11,814 bases of DNA from an uncultured Collinsella sp. (GCA_900752275.1 CAADUS010000141.1:1-11814); one strand, 5' to 3'. Positions 1 to 8,155 are shown, counted from the first letter of the stretch. The notes: generated from the sequence alone by a model not told the origin. Numbers and translations: made by a program.

Positions 1-76
1 GACATGACCTTACGCGCGCGATCGGTAAATCTATCTAACATGCTCGTTTCCTTACATGAGTTCATCGAAATCAAAA

Positions 77-103
77 CGCCCGCCCGTCGGCGGCGCTTTT
101 GTT
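77..103. terminator. Probable bidirectional intrinsic terminator
   Basis: A GC-rich hairpin (CGCCCGCC, loop CGTC, GGCGGCG, with one bulged C) is preceded by AAAA and followed by TTTTGTTTCTTT. It therefore has a U tract in either direction. On the minus strand it lies about 130 nt beyond the tetR stop and would end the activase-tetR transcript. On the plus strand it could end a gene that lies left of the window. The assignment rests on hairpin plus T tract only. Confidence 0.6.
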
Positions 104-188
104 TCTTTACCCACAGGTTGTCTATGTTAACAGCTGGAGGAATATCTATAAACCCGGCTCACATGAATGCAGGTTATGACCGCATCGC

Positions 189-284
189 GGGACTCACCGC
201 GCGATGCGCGACAGGCGCCCCGCAAGAGAAACCCTAGGCGTCTTTCACCACGTCGGGACTCGTCGCACGCGATGCGCGATAGGC
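189..284. repeat. Imperfect direct repeat duplicating the tetR 3' end
   Basis: Two near-identical blocks lie at 189-216 and 255-284. Both start GGGACTC and share the core CGCGATGCGCGA followed by C/T and AGGC; a 2-nt indel separates them. The right-hand copy encodes the regulator's last residues (YRASRATSP). The left-hand copy lies beyond the stop and in another frame would read CRASRGES. It looks like a decayed tandem duplication of the gene's tail. The left copy also helps form a perfect 9-bp hairpin, CGCATCGCG (181-189) with CGCGATGCG (200-208), which has no T tract. Confidence 0.5.
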
Positions 285-923
285 ATCGGCCTCCTTGGAG
301 ACGCGTTCGAGCAGCTCGGATGTATCGACGCCCTCGACTTGCGCGACCGTTTCCACCGTCTGCATGGCGACCGCCCTCAGGTACGCGCACGCGCTGTCCC
401 CCAGCTGCTCGAGGTCTATCTCCTCGCCGCCCTCCCGGGCAAAGCCGACCGCCATCACAAAGCCCATGATGCCCGAGACCAGAAAGCCCACCGCAAAGCT
501 CGAATCTGCCTTGAGCTCTTCTCCGTCGGGGTGGACGATCTCTCTCACGCGGTCGATGATGATCGTATGGATGCCCTGCACGACCTGCTCGGCGGCACCC
601 GACCTCATGGTGATGACGATGCGCCGCAGCAGGCAGCGGACGTCGCGCCGGTCGAACGCCGAAAGGTCGCCCTCGCTCGAAAAATGCCAGAGGGCATCGG
701 TGATGAGCTCGTTATCCTGCAGCAGCTGGGCTATGGCGATGGCGACGAGTTCATCGAAATCGTGAAAATAGTAGTAAAACGTTCCGCGATTGCACTGGGC
801 GGCGCGGGTCACCTCGCCAACCGACAGCTCGAAGATGCTGTTGTTCTCGATGAGCTCCCAAAACGCCTCGATGATACGGGTGCGTGCATCGGGCGCATCG
901 GCGTCCTTACGCGGTCTCGCCAT
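234..923 (-). CDS. TetR/AcrR-family transcriptional regulator
   Basis: A protein of 229 residues with the TetR layout. The N-terminal helix-turn-helix lies at about residues 15-60 (RIIEAFWELIENN, then LSVGEVTRAAQCNRGTFYYYF), ending in the family-typical FYYYFHDFDELV. A divergent helical ligand-binding and dimer domain fills the rest. I chose the ATG at 923 (MARPRKDA) because it gives the usual basic leader and has GGTG six bases upstream; a GTG at 932 would add three residues. The start lies inside the last codons of the upstream activase gene (17-nt overlap), so the two are probably translationally coupled and co-transcribed. A regulator placed last in the operon and a palindrome upstream of the first gene together suggest autoregulation. 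The ligand is not visible in the sequence; an acyl-CoA or related metabolite is an inference from the partner gene. Confidence 0.9.
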   Translation of the reverse strand: MARPRKDADAPDARTRIIEAFWELIENNSIFELSVGEVTRAAQCNRGTFYYYFHDFDELVAIAIAQLLQDNELITDALWHFSSEGDLSAFDRRDVRCLLRRIVITMRSGAAEQVVQGIHTIIIDRVREIVHPDGEELKADSSFAVGFLVSGIMGFVMAVGFAREGGEEIDLEQLGDSACAYLRAVAMQTVETVAQVEGVDTSELLERVSKEADAYRASRATSPDVVKDA

Positions 924-3900
924 GCGCCTCACCGCACCCCTGCGCCTTGGCGTTCATGATGAGCATCTGAAGACGGTTCTCCACGTTGGCGAAGCTCACG
1001 TCGGGATCGTAGTCGAGCGGTAGGAACTGCGCCGTGGGATACTGCTTCTTGAGCGCATGGATGAGCCCGCGCCCCACGACATGGTTGGGCAGACACCCGA
1101 ACGGCTGCAGGATCACGAAGTTGCGGCAGCCGCGCTTGGCGTGCTCGAGGATCTCCGCCGGAATCAGCACGCCCTCGCCCGCATCGAACGTATGGTGCAG
1201 GATCTTATCGCTCGCGCGCACGAGCTCGGGCATGCGCGTCGGCGGCTCGTAGAGCGGGCTCGCCGCGCCCAGGCGGTCGCAACGGTCGTGCGCGAGCTCG
1301 AACAGGTTGTCCGCCGTGGCGTACCAGGCCTTTTCGGGCAGCGACAGGTCGACGTGGAACTCGCGCGACTGCGCATGCTTGTAGAAATAGGTCTTGCGGA
1401 TCACGTCGGTCATGCGCGCCTCGATGACCTCGAGCCCGTTGTCCTCGAGGTAGCGCTCGATCTCGTGGTTGGCGCCGAGATGGAAATTGAGCAGGTACTC
1501 GCCCACGATGAGAACGGTCGGATGCGGGTTCGAGCGGTCGTACGGAACGGCGTCCATGATCGCAAGCGCGTGTTTGAAGCCCGTCGCCTGGCCTCTCAGC
1601 CCGGAGCGCTCCATGCCCTCGATAACCTCATCGAGCGCGCGGTCGAACGCAGCGTCCGCCGCGCCCTTCTCGAGCTCGTAGGGACGGATGCGCCTAAGCA
1701 TGGCCTCGAGGGCATCGATCATGGGAAGACCGTAGGCGATCTGGATGCTCGGGCCAAGGCCGAGCTTGAAGCCCGGATGCGCATTGTGGGCATCGACGTC
1801 GTCGTTGGTGAGCACCGGGACATAGTCGTATCCCGCGTCGTCGAGCGCGCGGCGCAGCAGGGGCATGTAGTGCGTCAGGCGGCAGTCGCCGATATACTTG
1901 CCAGTCACCACGGCGACGTCGTGCGGGTCGTACTTACCGCTCTCGAGTGCCGCGAGCGCCTCGCCGATCACGATTTGCGCGGGGAAGCAGATGTCGTTGT
2001 GCACATAGCGTTTGCCCAGGCGGATGGCATCCTCGCGCCCGATATCAAGGGCCTCGGCGCGCACGCCCTGATTGCGCATCGCCGCGGTCATGAGCCTGCA
2101 GAACGCATGGGAGGTGTTGGGGACCAGCGCGATCTTGTCGTGCCGGTCGCGCTTGGTGTACTTGACCTTATACGGGTCGTCGAGCGGATGGACCGCGTGC
2201 ACCCGGGCGCCCTCGGCACGCTCCTCCGCGCGACGACGGTTGACCGACTCGATAAACGAACGCACGCGAATGCCCATGGGACCGGCGACGTCGCTCTCAT
2301 CGAGCTTGATCATCATCGGAACCTTGGAGCCCATCTCGCCCATCATGCGCGCGATCTCGTCGGTGAGATACGCATCGTGGCCGCAGCCGAAGCTGCCCAT
2401 CTGCACGAGCTCGAGCTCGGGCGTCGATGCGACGATGACCGCGCACGACAGCATGCGCGCATGGTAGTTGTTCACGATGTCGATGCGGCTGTTGGAAAGA
2501 TCGACGTTGCAGACCCCCGGCACCGCATCGGGCGTCAGCACGGGGATGCCGCGCTCAGAGAAGAGCTTGGGCAGCCCGTGGTTGACCAGCGGGTCGTTGT
2601 GGTACGGGCGCGAAGCGATCACCACCGCGTAGCCGCCGTCCTCGCGCACGTTCTCGAGCACCTGCCTGCCGCGCAGTTGCAGCTGGTTCTCAAACGTCTG
2701 CTGCGCGCGGTCCGCCTGCTCGGTCGCCTTGGCAACCAGGTCGGCATCGATATCGAAGGTCTCCTTGCACCACGCCTTGAGCTGGCGGTTTCGGTCGCCC
2801 TCGTCGTACCAGTGGAACAGCGGTGTATCGAACGGAACGCCGAAACGCTCCTCCGGGTTATCGGAATTGCGCATCACGTAGGGGTATCCCTTTACGACGG
2901 CGCACATCCACTCGCTGGTAGAGGCGGTGTTTTCGGTGGGCACCGTCGTAATGATGGGCATGAAGATGCGGTCGACGCCGGCGTCGACGAGATTGCGGAT
3001 GTGCCCGTGGACGAGCTTGGCCGGGAAGCACACGGTGTCGGATGTGACGTGCGCCAGACCGCGCTCGTACATCGCCTTGGTGCTGCGTCCCGAGACGCGC
3101 ACCTTAAAGCCGAGCGTGCTGAAGAACGTCGACCAGAACGGCATGGTGTCCCAGAACTCGAGCACACGGGGAATGCCGATCGTGACATCGCGCCCCCCGC
3201 AGACGGAAACCGTGGGGTACGACTCGAACAGCAGCTTCTCGCGGTCGACAAAGAGATTGGGGGCAGCCGCGGTCCGGTCGCGCCCCGTGCCGGGTGCCTG
3301 TGCCTCGCAAGCACCCTGCGGACGCAGCTCCTCCGCCGCGGGAACCTCGCGCACGAGCTCATCCCATGAGATGGCGCCGCCGCGCCGGCAGCGATTGCCC
3401 GTGACGTAAAGCGAGCCGTCGCCAAATGCCACGACCGCGCGCTGGCAGCGGTTGTTGCACCGACGGCAGGTAACGCCGCCGAACTCGCGATGCTCGAAGC
3501 GCTCCACGGCATCGAGCCCGATAAACGACGTGCCGGCGTCGCCCTTGCGGCATTCCTCGCGCGCGAGCAGGGCGATACCGATAGCGCCCATCAGCCCCGG
3601 GTGGGGCGCACGCGTGACGGGTTTGCCCAGATACTGCTCGAATGCGCGCAGCACCGCGTCGTTTCGGAACGTGCCGCCCTGGACGACGACTTTGTCGCCC
3701 AGACGGTTGAGATTTGAAACGCGAATGACCTTGGTGAACACGTTCTCGATAATCGAACGGCAGAGACCGGCCATGATGTCGCCCGGACCCTTACCGCGCC
3801 GCTGCTCGGAAACGACGCTGCTGTTCATGAACACCGTGCAGCGGCTGCCGAGAACGGCGGGGGCTTTGGACGAAAATGCCTCGGTCGCGATATCCTTAAC

Positions 3901-5346
3901 GGCTATTCCGAGGTTTTTGGCAAAACCCTCGAGGAACGAGCCGCAGCCCGCAGAGCACGCCTCGTTGACGACGATATCGGTCAGCACGCCGTGGTTGAGC
4001 CAGATGGCCTTCATATCCTGTCCGCCGATGTCGAGCACGAAGGTCGCATCGGGAACGCATGCGCACGTGGCGCGGGCGTGCGCGACCGTCTCGACCGTAT
4101 GGTAGTCGGCGTGGAACGCGCGCGCGAAAAGCTCCTCGCCGTATCCCGTGGTGCCCACGGCATCGATCGCAAGCGTGACTCCCGCTGTCTCCCAGCGGTT
4201 CTTCAAGCTGACAAGACCCTGTTGGGCGACGTCGAGCGGTCTGCCGTTATTAGACGCGTAGAACGAATCGACAAGCTCACCCGCCTCATCGACCAGGGCG
4301 AACTTGGTCGTCGTGCTCCCCGAATCGATACCGAGCGCCACACGCACCGTCTCTCCGGGCGCATACGCATCCGGACCCTTTGCCGGCGTCTCTTTGCCAT
4401 GGCGTGCCGTAAAATCCGCCTGCTCGGCAGGTGTGGCAAAAAAGGGCTGGGCAAGACGTCCCTCCCCGCTTGCGGGCGCGACCGTCTCGAGCTTACCCAG
4501 CCGGACAAAAGCGTCGGGAAGGTCGATCGGTTGGGACGATGCGAACATGTCGGTCAGCGACAGGGCGGCACCGCGCGCGACCATGATCTGCGGATCGAGC
4601 GGGACGATAACCTGATCGTCCGATAGATTCAGTTGCTCCCGGAACACGCGGACCAGCGTGGGGTTGTAGGCGAGCGTACCGCCCTCGAAGATTACCGGCG
4701 GCTCGATGTCGATACCCTGGGCCAGACCGCCGATCGTTTGGCGGGCGACCGCGTGAAGCGCCGAAAGCGCCAGGTCGGTGGTAGGAATGCCCTCGTTGAG
4801 CAGCGGCTGGATATCGGTCTTTGCGTACACGCCGCAGCGGCCCGAGACCTCGTGGACGGTCGTTCCCCGGCTTGCGAGCTGCTCGAACTCGCCCGATTCG
4901 GTGCCGACCCCCATGAGCTTTGCCATCTCGTCGATAAATGCACCGGTACCGCCTGCGCACGAGCCGTTCATGCGCATGTCGGCAACCTCGATGTCTCCCT
5001 TATCGTTGGTGCGGAAGAAGATCATCTTGGCGTCTTGGCCGCCCAGCTCGATGGCGCAGCGCGTCTGCGGATAGAACCTGCTGATCGCGAGCGCGTTGGC
5101 GACCACCTCCTGAACGTACGAGGCGCCCAGCGCGGTCGCGATATCGCGCGCACCCGAGCCGGTCACCGCAACGCGCAGCGACTCATGGGGAAAGCGCTCG
5201 GCGAGCTCGCCGAGCATGGCGCGCACGCTCGCTGTCTGACACGCCCCGTGGCGGCGATATCCCCACCACGCCTCGGTCATATCCTCGTGCATCGCGTAAA
5301 CTTTGGTCGTCGTCGACCCTACGTCCAGTCCTACTAGCAACGCCAT
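907..5346 (-). CDS. Giant acyl-CoA dehydratase activase-related protein (two activase domains plus DUF2229-like region)
   Basis: A 1479-residue soluble Fe-S protein related to the ATP-dependent activators (HgdC type) of 2-hydroxyacyl-CoA dehydratases, which inject a low-potential electron into the dehydratase. It has two ASKHA ATPase domains in tandem. Domain 1 (about 1-270) has the phosphate loop GLDVGSTTTK, NGSCAGGTG (C130) and GRCGVYAK (C171). Domain 2 (about 335-600) has GIDSGSTTTK, EACSAGCGS (C464) and SRCTVF (C503). These Cys pairs match in spacing the two that hold the bridging [4Fe-4S] cluster in HgdC dimers. A Cys knot follows (C627, C630, C634, C653). A long C-terminal region resembles DUF2229 and dehydratase-type modules, with CFPAK (C773), FGCGHD (C988), CFPAQ (C1120), GDC (C1155) and FGCLPN (C1418). 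The start at 5346 has GGAG four bases upstream. The protein may carry activase and acceptor in one chain. The substrate is unknown. Confidence 0.88.
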   Translation of the reverse strand: MALLVGLDVGSTTTKVYAMHEDMTEAWWGYRRHGACQTASVRAMLGELAERFPHESLRVAVTGSGARDIATALGASYVQEVVANALAISRFYPQTRCAIELGGQDAKMIFFRTNDKGDIEVADMRMNGSCAGGTGAFIDEMAKLMGVGTESGEFEQLASRGTTVHEVSGRCGVYAKTDIQPLLNEGIPTTDLALSALHAVARQTIGGLAQGIDIEPPVIFEGGTLAYNPTLVRVFREQLNLSDDQVIVPLDPQIMVARGAALSLTDMFASSQPIDLPDAFVRLGKLETVAPASGEGRLAQPFFATPAEQADFTARHGKETPAKGPDAYAPGETVRVALGIDSGSTTTKFALVDEAGELVDSFYASNNGRPLDVAQQGLVSLKNRWETAGVTLAIDAVGTTGYGEELFARAFHADYHTVETVAHARATCACVPDATFVLDIGGQDMKAIWLNHGVLTDIVVNEACSAGCGSFLEGFAKNLGIAVKDIATEAFSSKAPAVLGSRCTVFMNSSVVSEQRRGKGPGDIMAGLCRSIIENVFTKVIRVSNLNRLGDKVVVQGGTFRNDAVLRAFEQYLGKPVTRAPHPGLMGAIGIALLAREECRKGDAGTSFIGLDAVERFEHREFGGVTCRRCNNRCQRAVVAFGDGSLYVTGNRCRRGGAISWDELVREVPAAEELRPQGACEAQAPGTGRDRTAAAPNLFVDREKLLFESYPTVSVCGGRDVTIGIPRVLEFWDTMPFWSTFFSTLGFKVRVSGRSTKAMYERGLAHVTSDTVCFPAKLVHGHIRNLVDAGVDRIFMPIITTVPTENTASTSEWMCAVVKGYPYVMRNSDNPEERFGVPFDTPLFHWYDEGDRNRQLKAWCKETFDIDADLVAKATEQADRAQQTFENQLQLRGRQVLENVREDGGYAVVIASRPYHNDPLVNHGLPKLFSERGIPVLTPDAVPGVCNVDLSNSRIDIVNNYHARMLSCAVIVASTPELELVQMGSFGCGHDAYLTDEIARMMGEMGSKVPMMIKLDESDVAGPMGIRVRSFIESVNRRRAEERAEGARVHAVHPLDDPYKVKYTKRDRHDKIALVPNTSHAFCRLMTAAMRNQGVRAEALDIGREDAIRLGKRYVHNDICFPAQIVIGEALAALESGKYDPHDVAVVTGKYIGDCRLTHYMPLLRRALDDAGYDYVPVLTNDDVDAHNAHPGFKLGLGPSIQIAYGLPMIDALEAMLRRIRPYELEKGAADAAFDRALDEVIEGMERSGLRGQATGFKHALAIMDAVPYDRSNPHPTVLIVGEYLLNFHLGANHEIERYLEDNGLEVIEARMTDVIRKTYFYKHAQSREFHVDLSLPEKAWYATADNLFELAHDRCDRLGAASPLYEPPTRMPELVRASDKILHHTFDAGEGVLIPAEILEHAKRGCRNFVILQPFGCLPNHVVGRGLIHALKKQYPTAQFLPLDYDPDVSFANVENRLQMLIMNAKAQGCGEAHGETA

Positions 5347-5395
5347 AATGCTCCGTCTCTCGCATTTTTCCTGCTAGAGATATACCACTCTACGT

Positions 5396-5416
5396 AATAC
5401 AACAGACTGTTGTATT
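5396..5416. promoter_or_regulatory. 21-bp palindrome, candidate TetR operator
   Basis: Perfect 10-bp arms, AATACAACAG and CTGTTGTATT, surround a single central A. It lies 50-70 bp upstream of the activase start codon, between that gene and the preceding hairpin. Reading the minus strand, a possible extended -10 (TGGTATATC) lies about 15 bases downstream of the palindrome, so the palindrome would cover the -35 zone. Its size and symmetry fit a TetR-dimer operator, and the only regulator nearby is the tetR gene of the same unit. Binding is inferred. Confidence 0.6.
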
Positions 5417-5433
5417 TAAACTCCGTATAAATA

Positions 5434-5461
5434 GCGGCTGCCGAAACGCTTCAGCAGCCGC
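5434..5461 (-). terminator. Hairpin, possible weak terminator
   Basis: A perfect 8-bp stem, GCGGCTGC with GCAGCCGC, has a 12-nt loop in which GAA and TTC can also pair. On the minus strand it is followed by TATTTATA rather than a clean U run. It stands between the DUF2798-like gene and the activase promoter region, so it may end the upstream transcript and insulate the activase operon. The weak tail leaves this uncertain. Confidence 0.4.
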
Positions 5462-5627
5462 CGAATGCACCAACAGATTGTTCTGCGCGCTAGCACGTCG
5501 GGCAACGGAGCAGCACGGGCCCTCCGGTCATGCGCACCGCTCACGCCCGCGATGTCGCCGAGAGAGCTATCCACGCTTAGGGCTCCAACCAAGCAAGTCG
5601 CCCGCGCTCAGCAGATCCCTAAGCGAG
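5462..5627. other. Non-coding gap with degenerate short repeats
   Basis: I see no gene here. The stretch holds a 7-bp inverted repeat CTTAGGG (near 5576) and CCCTAAG (near 5616). It also has two loosely similar blocks, each starting CGCCCGCG and each carrying GAGCTA followed by an AGG-containing tail. A small hairpin, GCGAG-TAG-CTCGC on the minus strand, puts the stop codon of the DUF2798-like gene in its loop. No T tract marks a clear terminator. Confidence 0.35.
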
Positions 5628-6176
5628 CTACTCGCACTCAGGAGCCATAGCCTGCTCCAAGAGCTCGGCATGCTCCTCCTCGAAAACCGTCCCCACAGGG
5701 AAGGCGCGACGGAAGACGAAGTGGGAAATCGGACCGGCTACCAAAAGGTTCCACGGCAGCGCCATCACAAAATTATGCGGGATGTTGATCATCCAGATCG
5801 CGGGCACGGAATACAGGTTCGCAAGGATGCCGCCGGGCATGTGCGTCAGACCCTCGCAGGCACCGTACAGCGACATGATGATGACCATGGGGACGACCAT
5901 GCAGGAGCTGACGGCAAGCGTCATAGCGAGCGGCGAGCTCTTGCCCGGAGTAACCAGGAACTTGAAGGCGAAGCCTTTGGCCAGCGGGCTGGCGATAAAC
6001 CAGTCGCAGCACATGGCAAAGACGTAGGCAACGGGGAAGCCGAGCCATGCAGCGGCAATGACCTCGCCGTTGATGGCCCCATGCTGCAGGGCAACGTTGT
6101 AGATGCTCATCCAGAGCACCATGCAAAAGCACATGATAAAGGTGAACAGCAGGCTCTCTCGTTTGTTGATAGGCAT
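5628..6176 (-). CDS. DUF2798-like four-helix membrane protein
   Basis: A 182-residue inner-membrane protein with four likely transmembrane helices, at about residues 9-29, 37-62, 82-105 and 123-155, and a short acidic C-terminal tail. The second and fourth helices belong to similar halves (GEVIAAAWLGFPVAYVFA and IWMINIPHNFVMALPWNLL), which fits the internally repeated DUF2798 family; that family has no established function. I placed the start at MPINKRES (6176), which has AAAGGA about 11 bases upstream. The longer frame to 6236 would add a Cys- and Arg-rich leader without membrane logic. A strong terminator lies upstream, so it is probably transcribed separately from the exporter gene, although I see no clear promoter in the short gap. 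Confidence 0.75.
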   Translation of the reverse strand: MPINKRESLLFTFIMCFCMVLWMSIYNVALQHGAINGEVIAAAWLGFPVAYVFAMCCDWFIASPLAKGFAFKFLVTPGKSSPLAMTLAVSSCMVVPMVIIMSLYGACEGLTHMPGGILANLYSVPAIWMINIPHNFVMALPWNLLVAGPISHFVFRRAFPVGTVFEEEHAELLEQAMAPECE

Positions 6177-6224
6177 AAAGGGCGAAATCCTTTCTGTGTT
6201 ACGCCGCAATACCACGCAACAAAA

Positions 6225-6271
6225 ACGGGCGGGCAAGATGGAGTTACTGGGACTTCATCTCGCCCGCCCGT
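6225..6271 (-). terminator. Strong intrinsic terminator downstream of the exporter gene
   Basis: A perfect 10-bp GC-rich stem, ACGGGCGGGC with GCCCGCCCGT, is extended by AGATG/CATCT after a single mismatched pair. On the minus strand it is followed by TTTTTGTTG. It lies between the exporter stop (6400) and the DUF2798-like start (6176). It is the best terminator in the window and should end exporter transcription. Because it also precedes the next gene on the same strand, leaky read-through or attenuation is possible. Confidence 0.85.
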
Positions 6272-6365
6272 GGTACGTGCGCCTGCGACTACTTATGTGA
6301 TGGAACTACCCTAACACGAACGGCGCGCGCTTCGTAAGCGTTGAGTTTGTGGAGATGCTCGGCGT

Positions 6366-6400
6366 ATTGGTGCAAAGTAACCTGCCCCCCTTGCACCAAT
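6366..6400. repeat. REP-like 10-bp inverted repeat at the exporter stop
   Basis: Perfect arms ATTGGTGCAA and TTGCACCAAT enclose a 15-nt loop containing a C6 run. The repeat abuts, and by one base overlaps, the stop codon of the exporter gene. It has no U tract and a true terminator follows about 95 bp on, so simple termination is not its obvious role. The form (intergenic, gene-abutting, asymmetric loop with a homopolymer run) is that of a repetitive extragenic palindrome. Copy number in the genome cannot be seen here. Confidence 0.55.
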
Positions 6401-7965
6401 TAGCTGGTGTGGCGCCAGCGGGGATCGGTGAGAGTTCTCGCTACGCCCAGGCCGACGGGAAGGAACGCCACGATGAGCACCGCACGCACAAACCAGCCAA
6501 GCATATTAACCGTGTCAAACGTGCACATGTAGTACATCGAGCGATACAGATACAGCCCCGGTACCATGATGACAATCGATGGCACCGTGAGGGCGATGCG
6601 TGGGTAGGTGAGCTTGATTTCGGCCAGGCTTGCCAGCAGGCCCGATACGAGCGCCCCGATAAATGCAGCCGCCTCGGGAGGCATGCCTACGCTCAAGCCC
6701 AGGAAGGGAAGCATCGTCGGCGCATCGACGAGCGTAAGGCGCAAGGTATTGGACACGGCGCCGATGAGCCCGGCCGCTGCGGCCATCTTTACCGGGCTGT
6801 TAAACATAACCGAGAAGCCAAATACACCGATAAAGCTCATCAGTATGCGCAAGAGCGTAAGAGCCAACGGTGAGAGGCCGAGCGGGGCGAAGTCATCCGG
6901 CGCCAGCCCCACGCATTCGGCAACCATCCAGCCTACGAGGGTCGCCATCACAATAATTGACACAGCATACGAAAGACGCTCGATGCCGCTTCGCATATCG
7001 AGCTTTGCGATGTCGAGGCCTGCCGTAATGAGGGGAAAGCCGGGAATCACAAAGAGCATGGCACCGATATAGCCTTCTTGGTGCGACATTGCCCCCGGAA
7101 TGACCTGGCCAAGGCCGAGCAACGCCAGCAAATACGAGATGCAGGCCAGCGCGACGCCAAACGTCAAAGCGCTAAACTGGCCGAGGCCCTGCTTGAGGAT
7201 ATGAGAGCGGGCAAAGTTACCGACGCCCGCGCCCACGAACGCACATGCCATCTCAATGGGACCGCCACCAAGTAAAAAGACAAAGGCGCCACAGGCGCAG
7301 GCCGCCGCAAGGCCCTGTTGCCAAGGCGCGTAATCGGGTTTTGAGCTCTCAACGGTCTTGAGCATCTCGTGATACTCATGCACCGTAAAACGGCGGCCAT
7401 ATGTCTCGATTTCCTTTAGGAAGCTCTCCATCATCCAAATGTGATGGGTATTGACGCCCGTTGTGGGCAGGCTGACGACCTCGTTAAAGCAATGGCCGTC
7501 CTCGATGCAGGTGCACTCAAACGACAAGAGGCTCAAGTCGAGGTGAATGGTGATGCCGAGCACCGCGGCAACGCGATTCATGGTGTCGCGCACGCGCCAG
7601 GCGCCCGTGCCGCTTGCCAGCATGAGCATGCCGGTACGGCAGACAATCGAAGACTTGTCGGTGAGCGGGGCATCCACGGCGAGCATGTCACCCGCCGTCA
7701 CGATCTGGCGCCAATCAGTTTTCATATGGAGCGCGCCAGCACGGACGCCATGGTGCATCGGAATTCTCGAAAGCGAGGGGTCGAAATGTGATGCTCTTGA
7801 CGTCTTTTCCGGCACGCCCTCGTCTTCACCGGGATCTTCGTCGACCAAATCAAACGAGTCAAGTGACGCCGGCTCGCGACGATCATTCAACTCCTCGTCA
7901 TCATCGAAATAATTGAACTGGTCGAGCATGTCTTCTTCAATCAAGCGCTCGCTCGCGTCGTCCAT
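6400..7965 (-). CDS. ThrE-type threonine/serine exporter family protein (fused form)
   Basis: A 521-residue membrane protein matching the ThrE architecture, in which the ThrE_N (DUF1212) and ThrE_2 (DUF3815) parts are fused. The family exports threonine and serine using the proton motive force. Residues 1-60 are a very acidic, Asp/Glu-rich tail. A soluble segment follows, with the family signature around SGTGAWRVRDTMNRVAAVLGI (118-138). Helices start near residue 215. The first membrane half runs to about 345 with PGFPLITAGLDIAK. The second half (about 365-510) includes MFNSP and VPGLYLYRSMYY. The start at 7965 is fixed by AAGGAG seven bases upstream. The substrate is assigned from family only. 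The gene stands alone, with a REP-like repeat and a terminator downstream. Confidence 0.85.
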   Translation of the reverse strand: MDDASERLIEEDMLDQFNYFDDDEELNDRREPASLDSFDLVDEDPGEDEGVPEKTSRASHFDPSLSRIPMHHGVRAGALHMKTDWRQIVTAGDMLAVDAPLTDKSSIVCRTGMLMLASGTGAWRVRDTMNRVAAVLGITIHLDLSLLSFECTCIEDGHCFNEVVSLPTTGVNTHHIWMMESFLKEIETYGRRFTVHEYHEMLKTVESSKPDYAPWQQGLAAACACGAFVFLLGGGPIEMACAFVGAGVGNFARSHILKQGLGQFSALTFGVALACISYLLALLGLGQVIPGAMSHQEGYIGAMLFVIPGFPLITAGLDIAKLDMRSGIERLSYAVSIIVMATLVGWMVAECVGLAPDDFAPLGLSPLALTLLRILMSFIGVFGFSVMFNSPVKMAAAAGLIGAVSNTLRLTLVDAPTMLPFLGLSVGMPPEAAAFIGALVSGLLASLAEIKLTYPRIALTVPSIVIMVPGLYLYRSMYYMCTFDTVNMLGWFVRAVLIVAFLPVGLGVARTLTDPRWRHTS

Positions 7966-8102
7966 TCTGACGCTCCTTCCCTACCGACTAACCCCCATCC
8001 TAGGCAGCAGCGGCTAAAGGAAACATAAAAGAGACGAGGTCTTACATGCAGGGAGCGCGCAACGGTCAAAGCAACGGCGAATAGCAAGCAGCGTTGCGGT
8101 GG

Positions 8103-8142
8103 ATTGGTGCATATGCCTGAATCAAAGTCCCAATGCACGAAT
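8103..8142. repeat. Degenerate inverted repeat resembling the 6366-6400 palindrome
   Basis: ATTGGTGCAT (8103-8112) pairs with ATGCACGAAT (8133-8142) except for one mismatched pair. The left arm matches nine of ten bases of the ATTGGTGCAA arm at 6366. It lies upstream of the exporter gene and just before the recombinase promoter. It may be a decayed second copy of the same element or an operator. Support is short-sequence similarity only. Confidence 0.3.
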
Positions 8143-8155
8143 TAGAAGGGAGATG

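Noticed and set aside
58..763. Identical 15-mer GAGTTCATCGAAATC at 58-72 and 749-763, hinting at a second tetR remnant
   Set aside because: No flanking similarity; the short match is compatible with chance.
1057..3369. A 770-codon plus-strand open frame opposite the activase gene
   Set aside because: It is antisense to a protein with many conserved motifs; the His/Arg/Ala-rich translation is the usual shadow of high-GC coding DNA.
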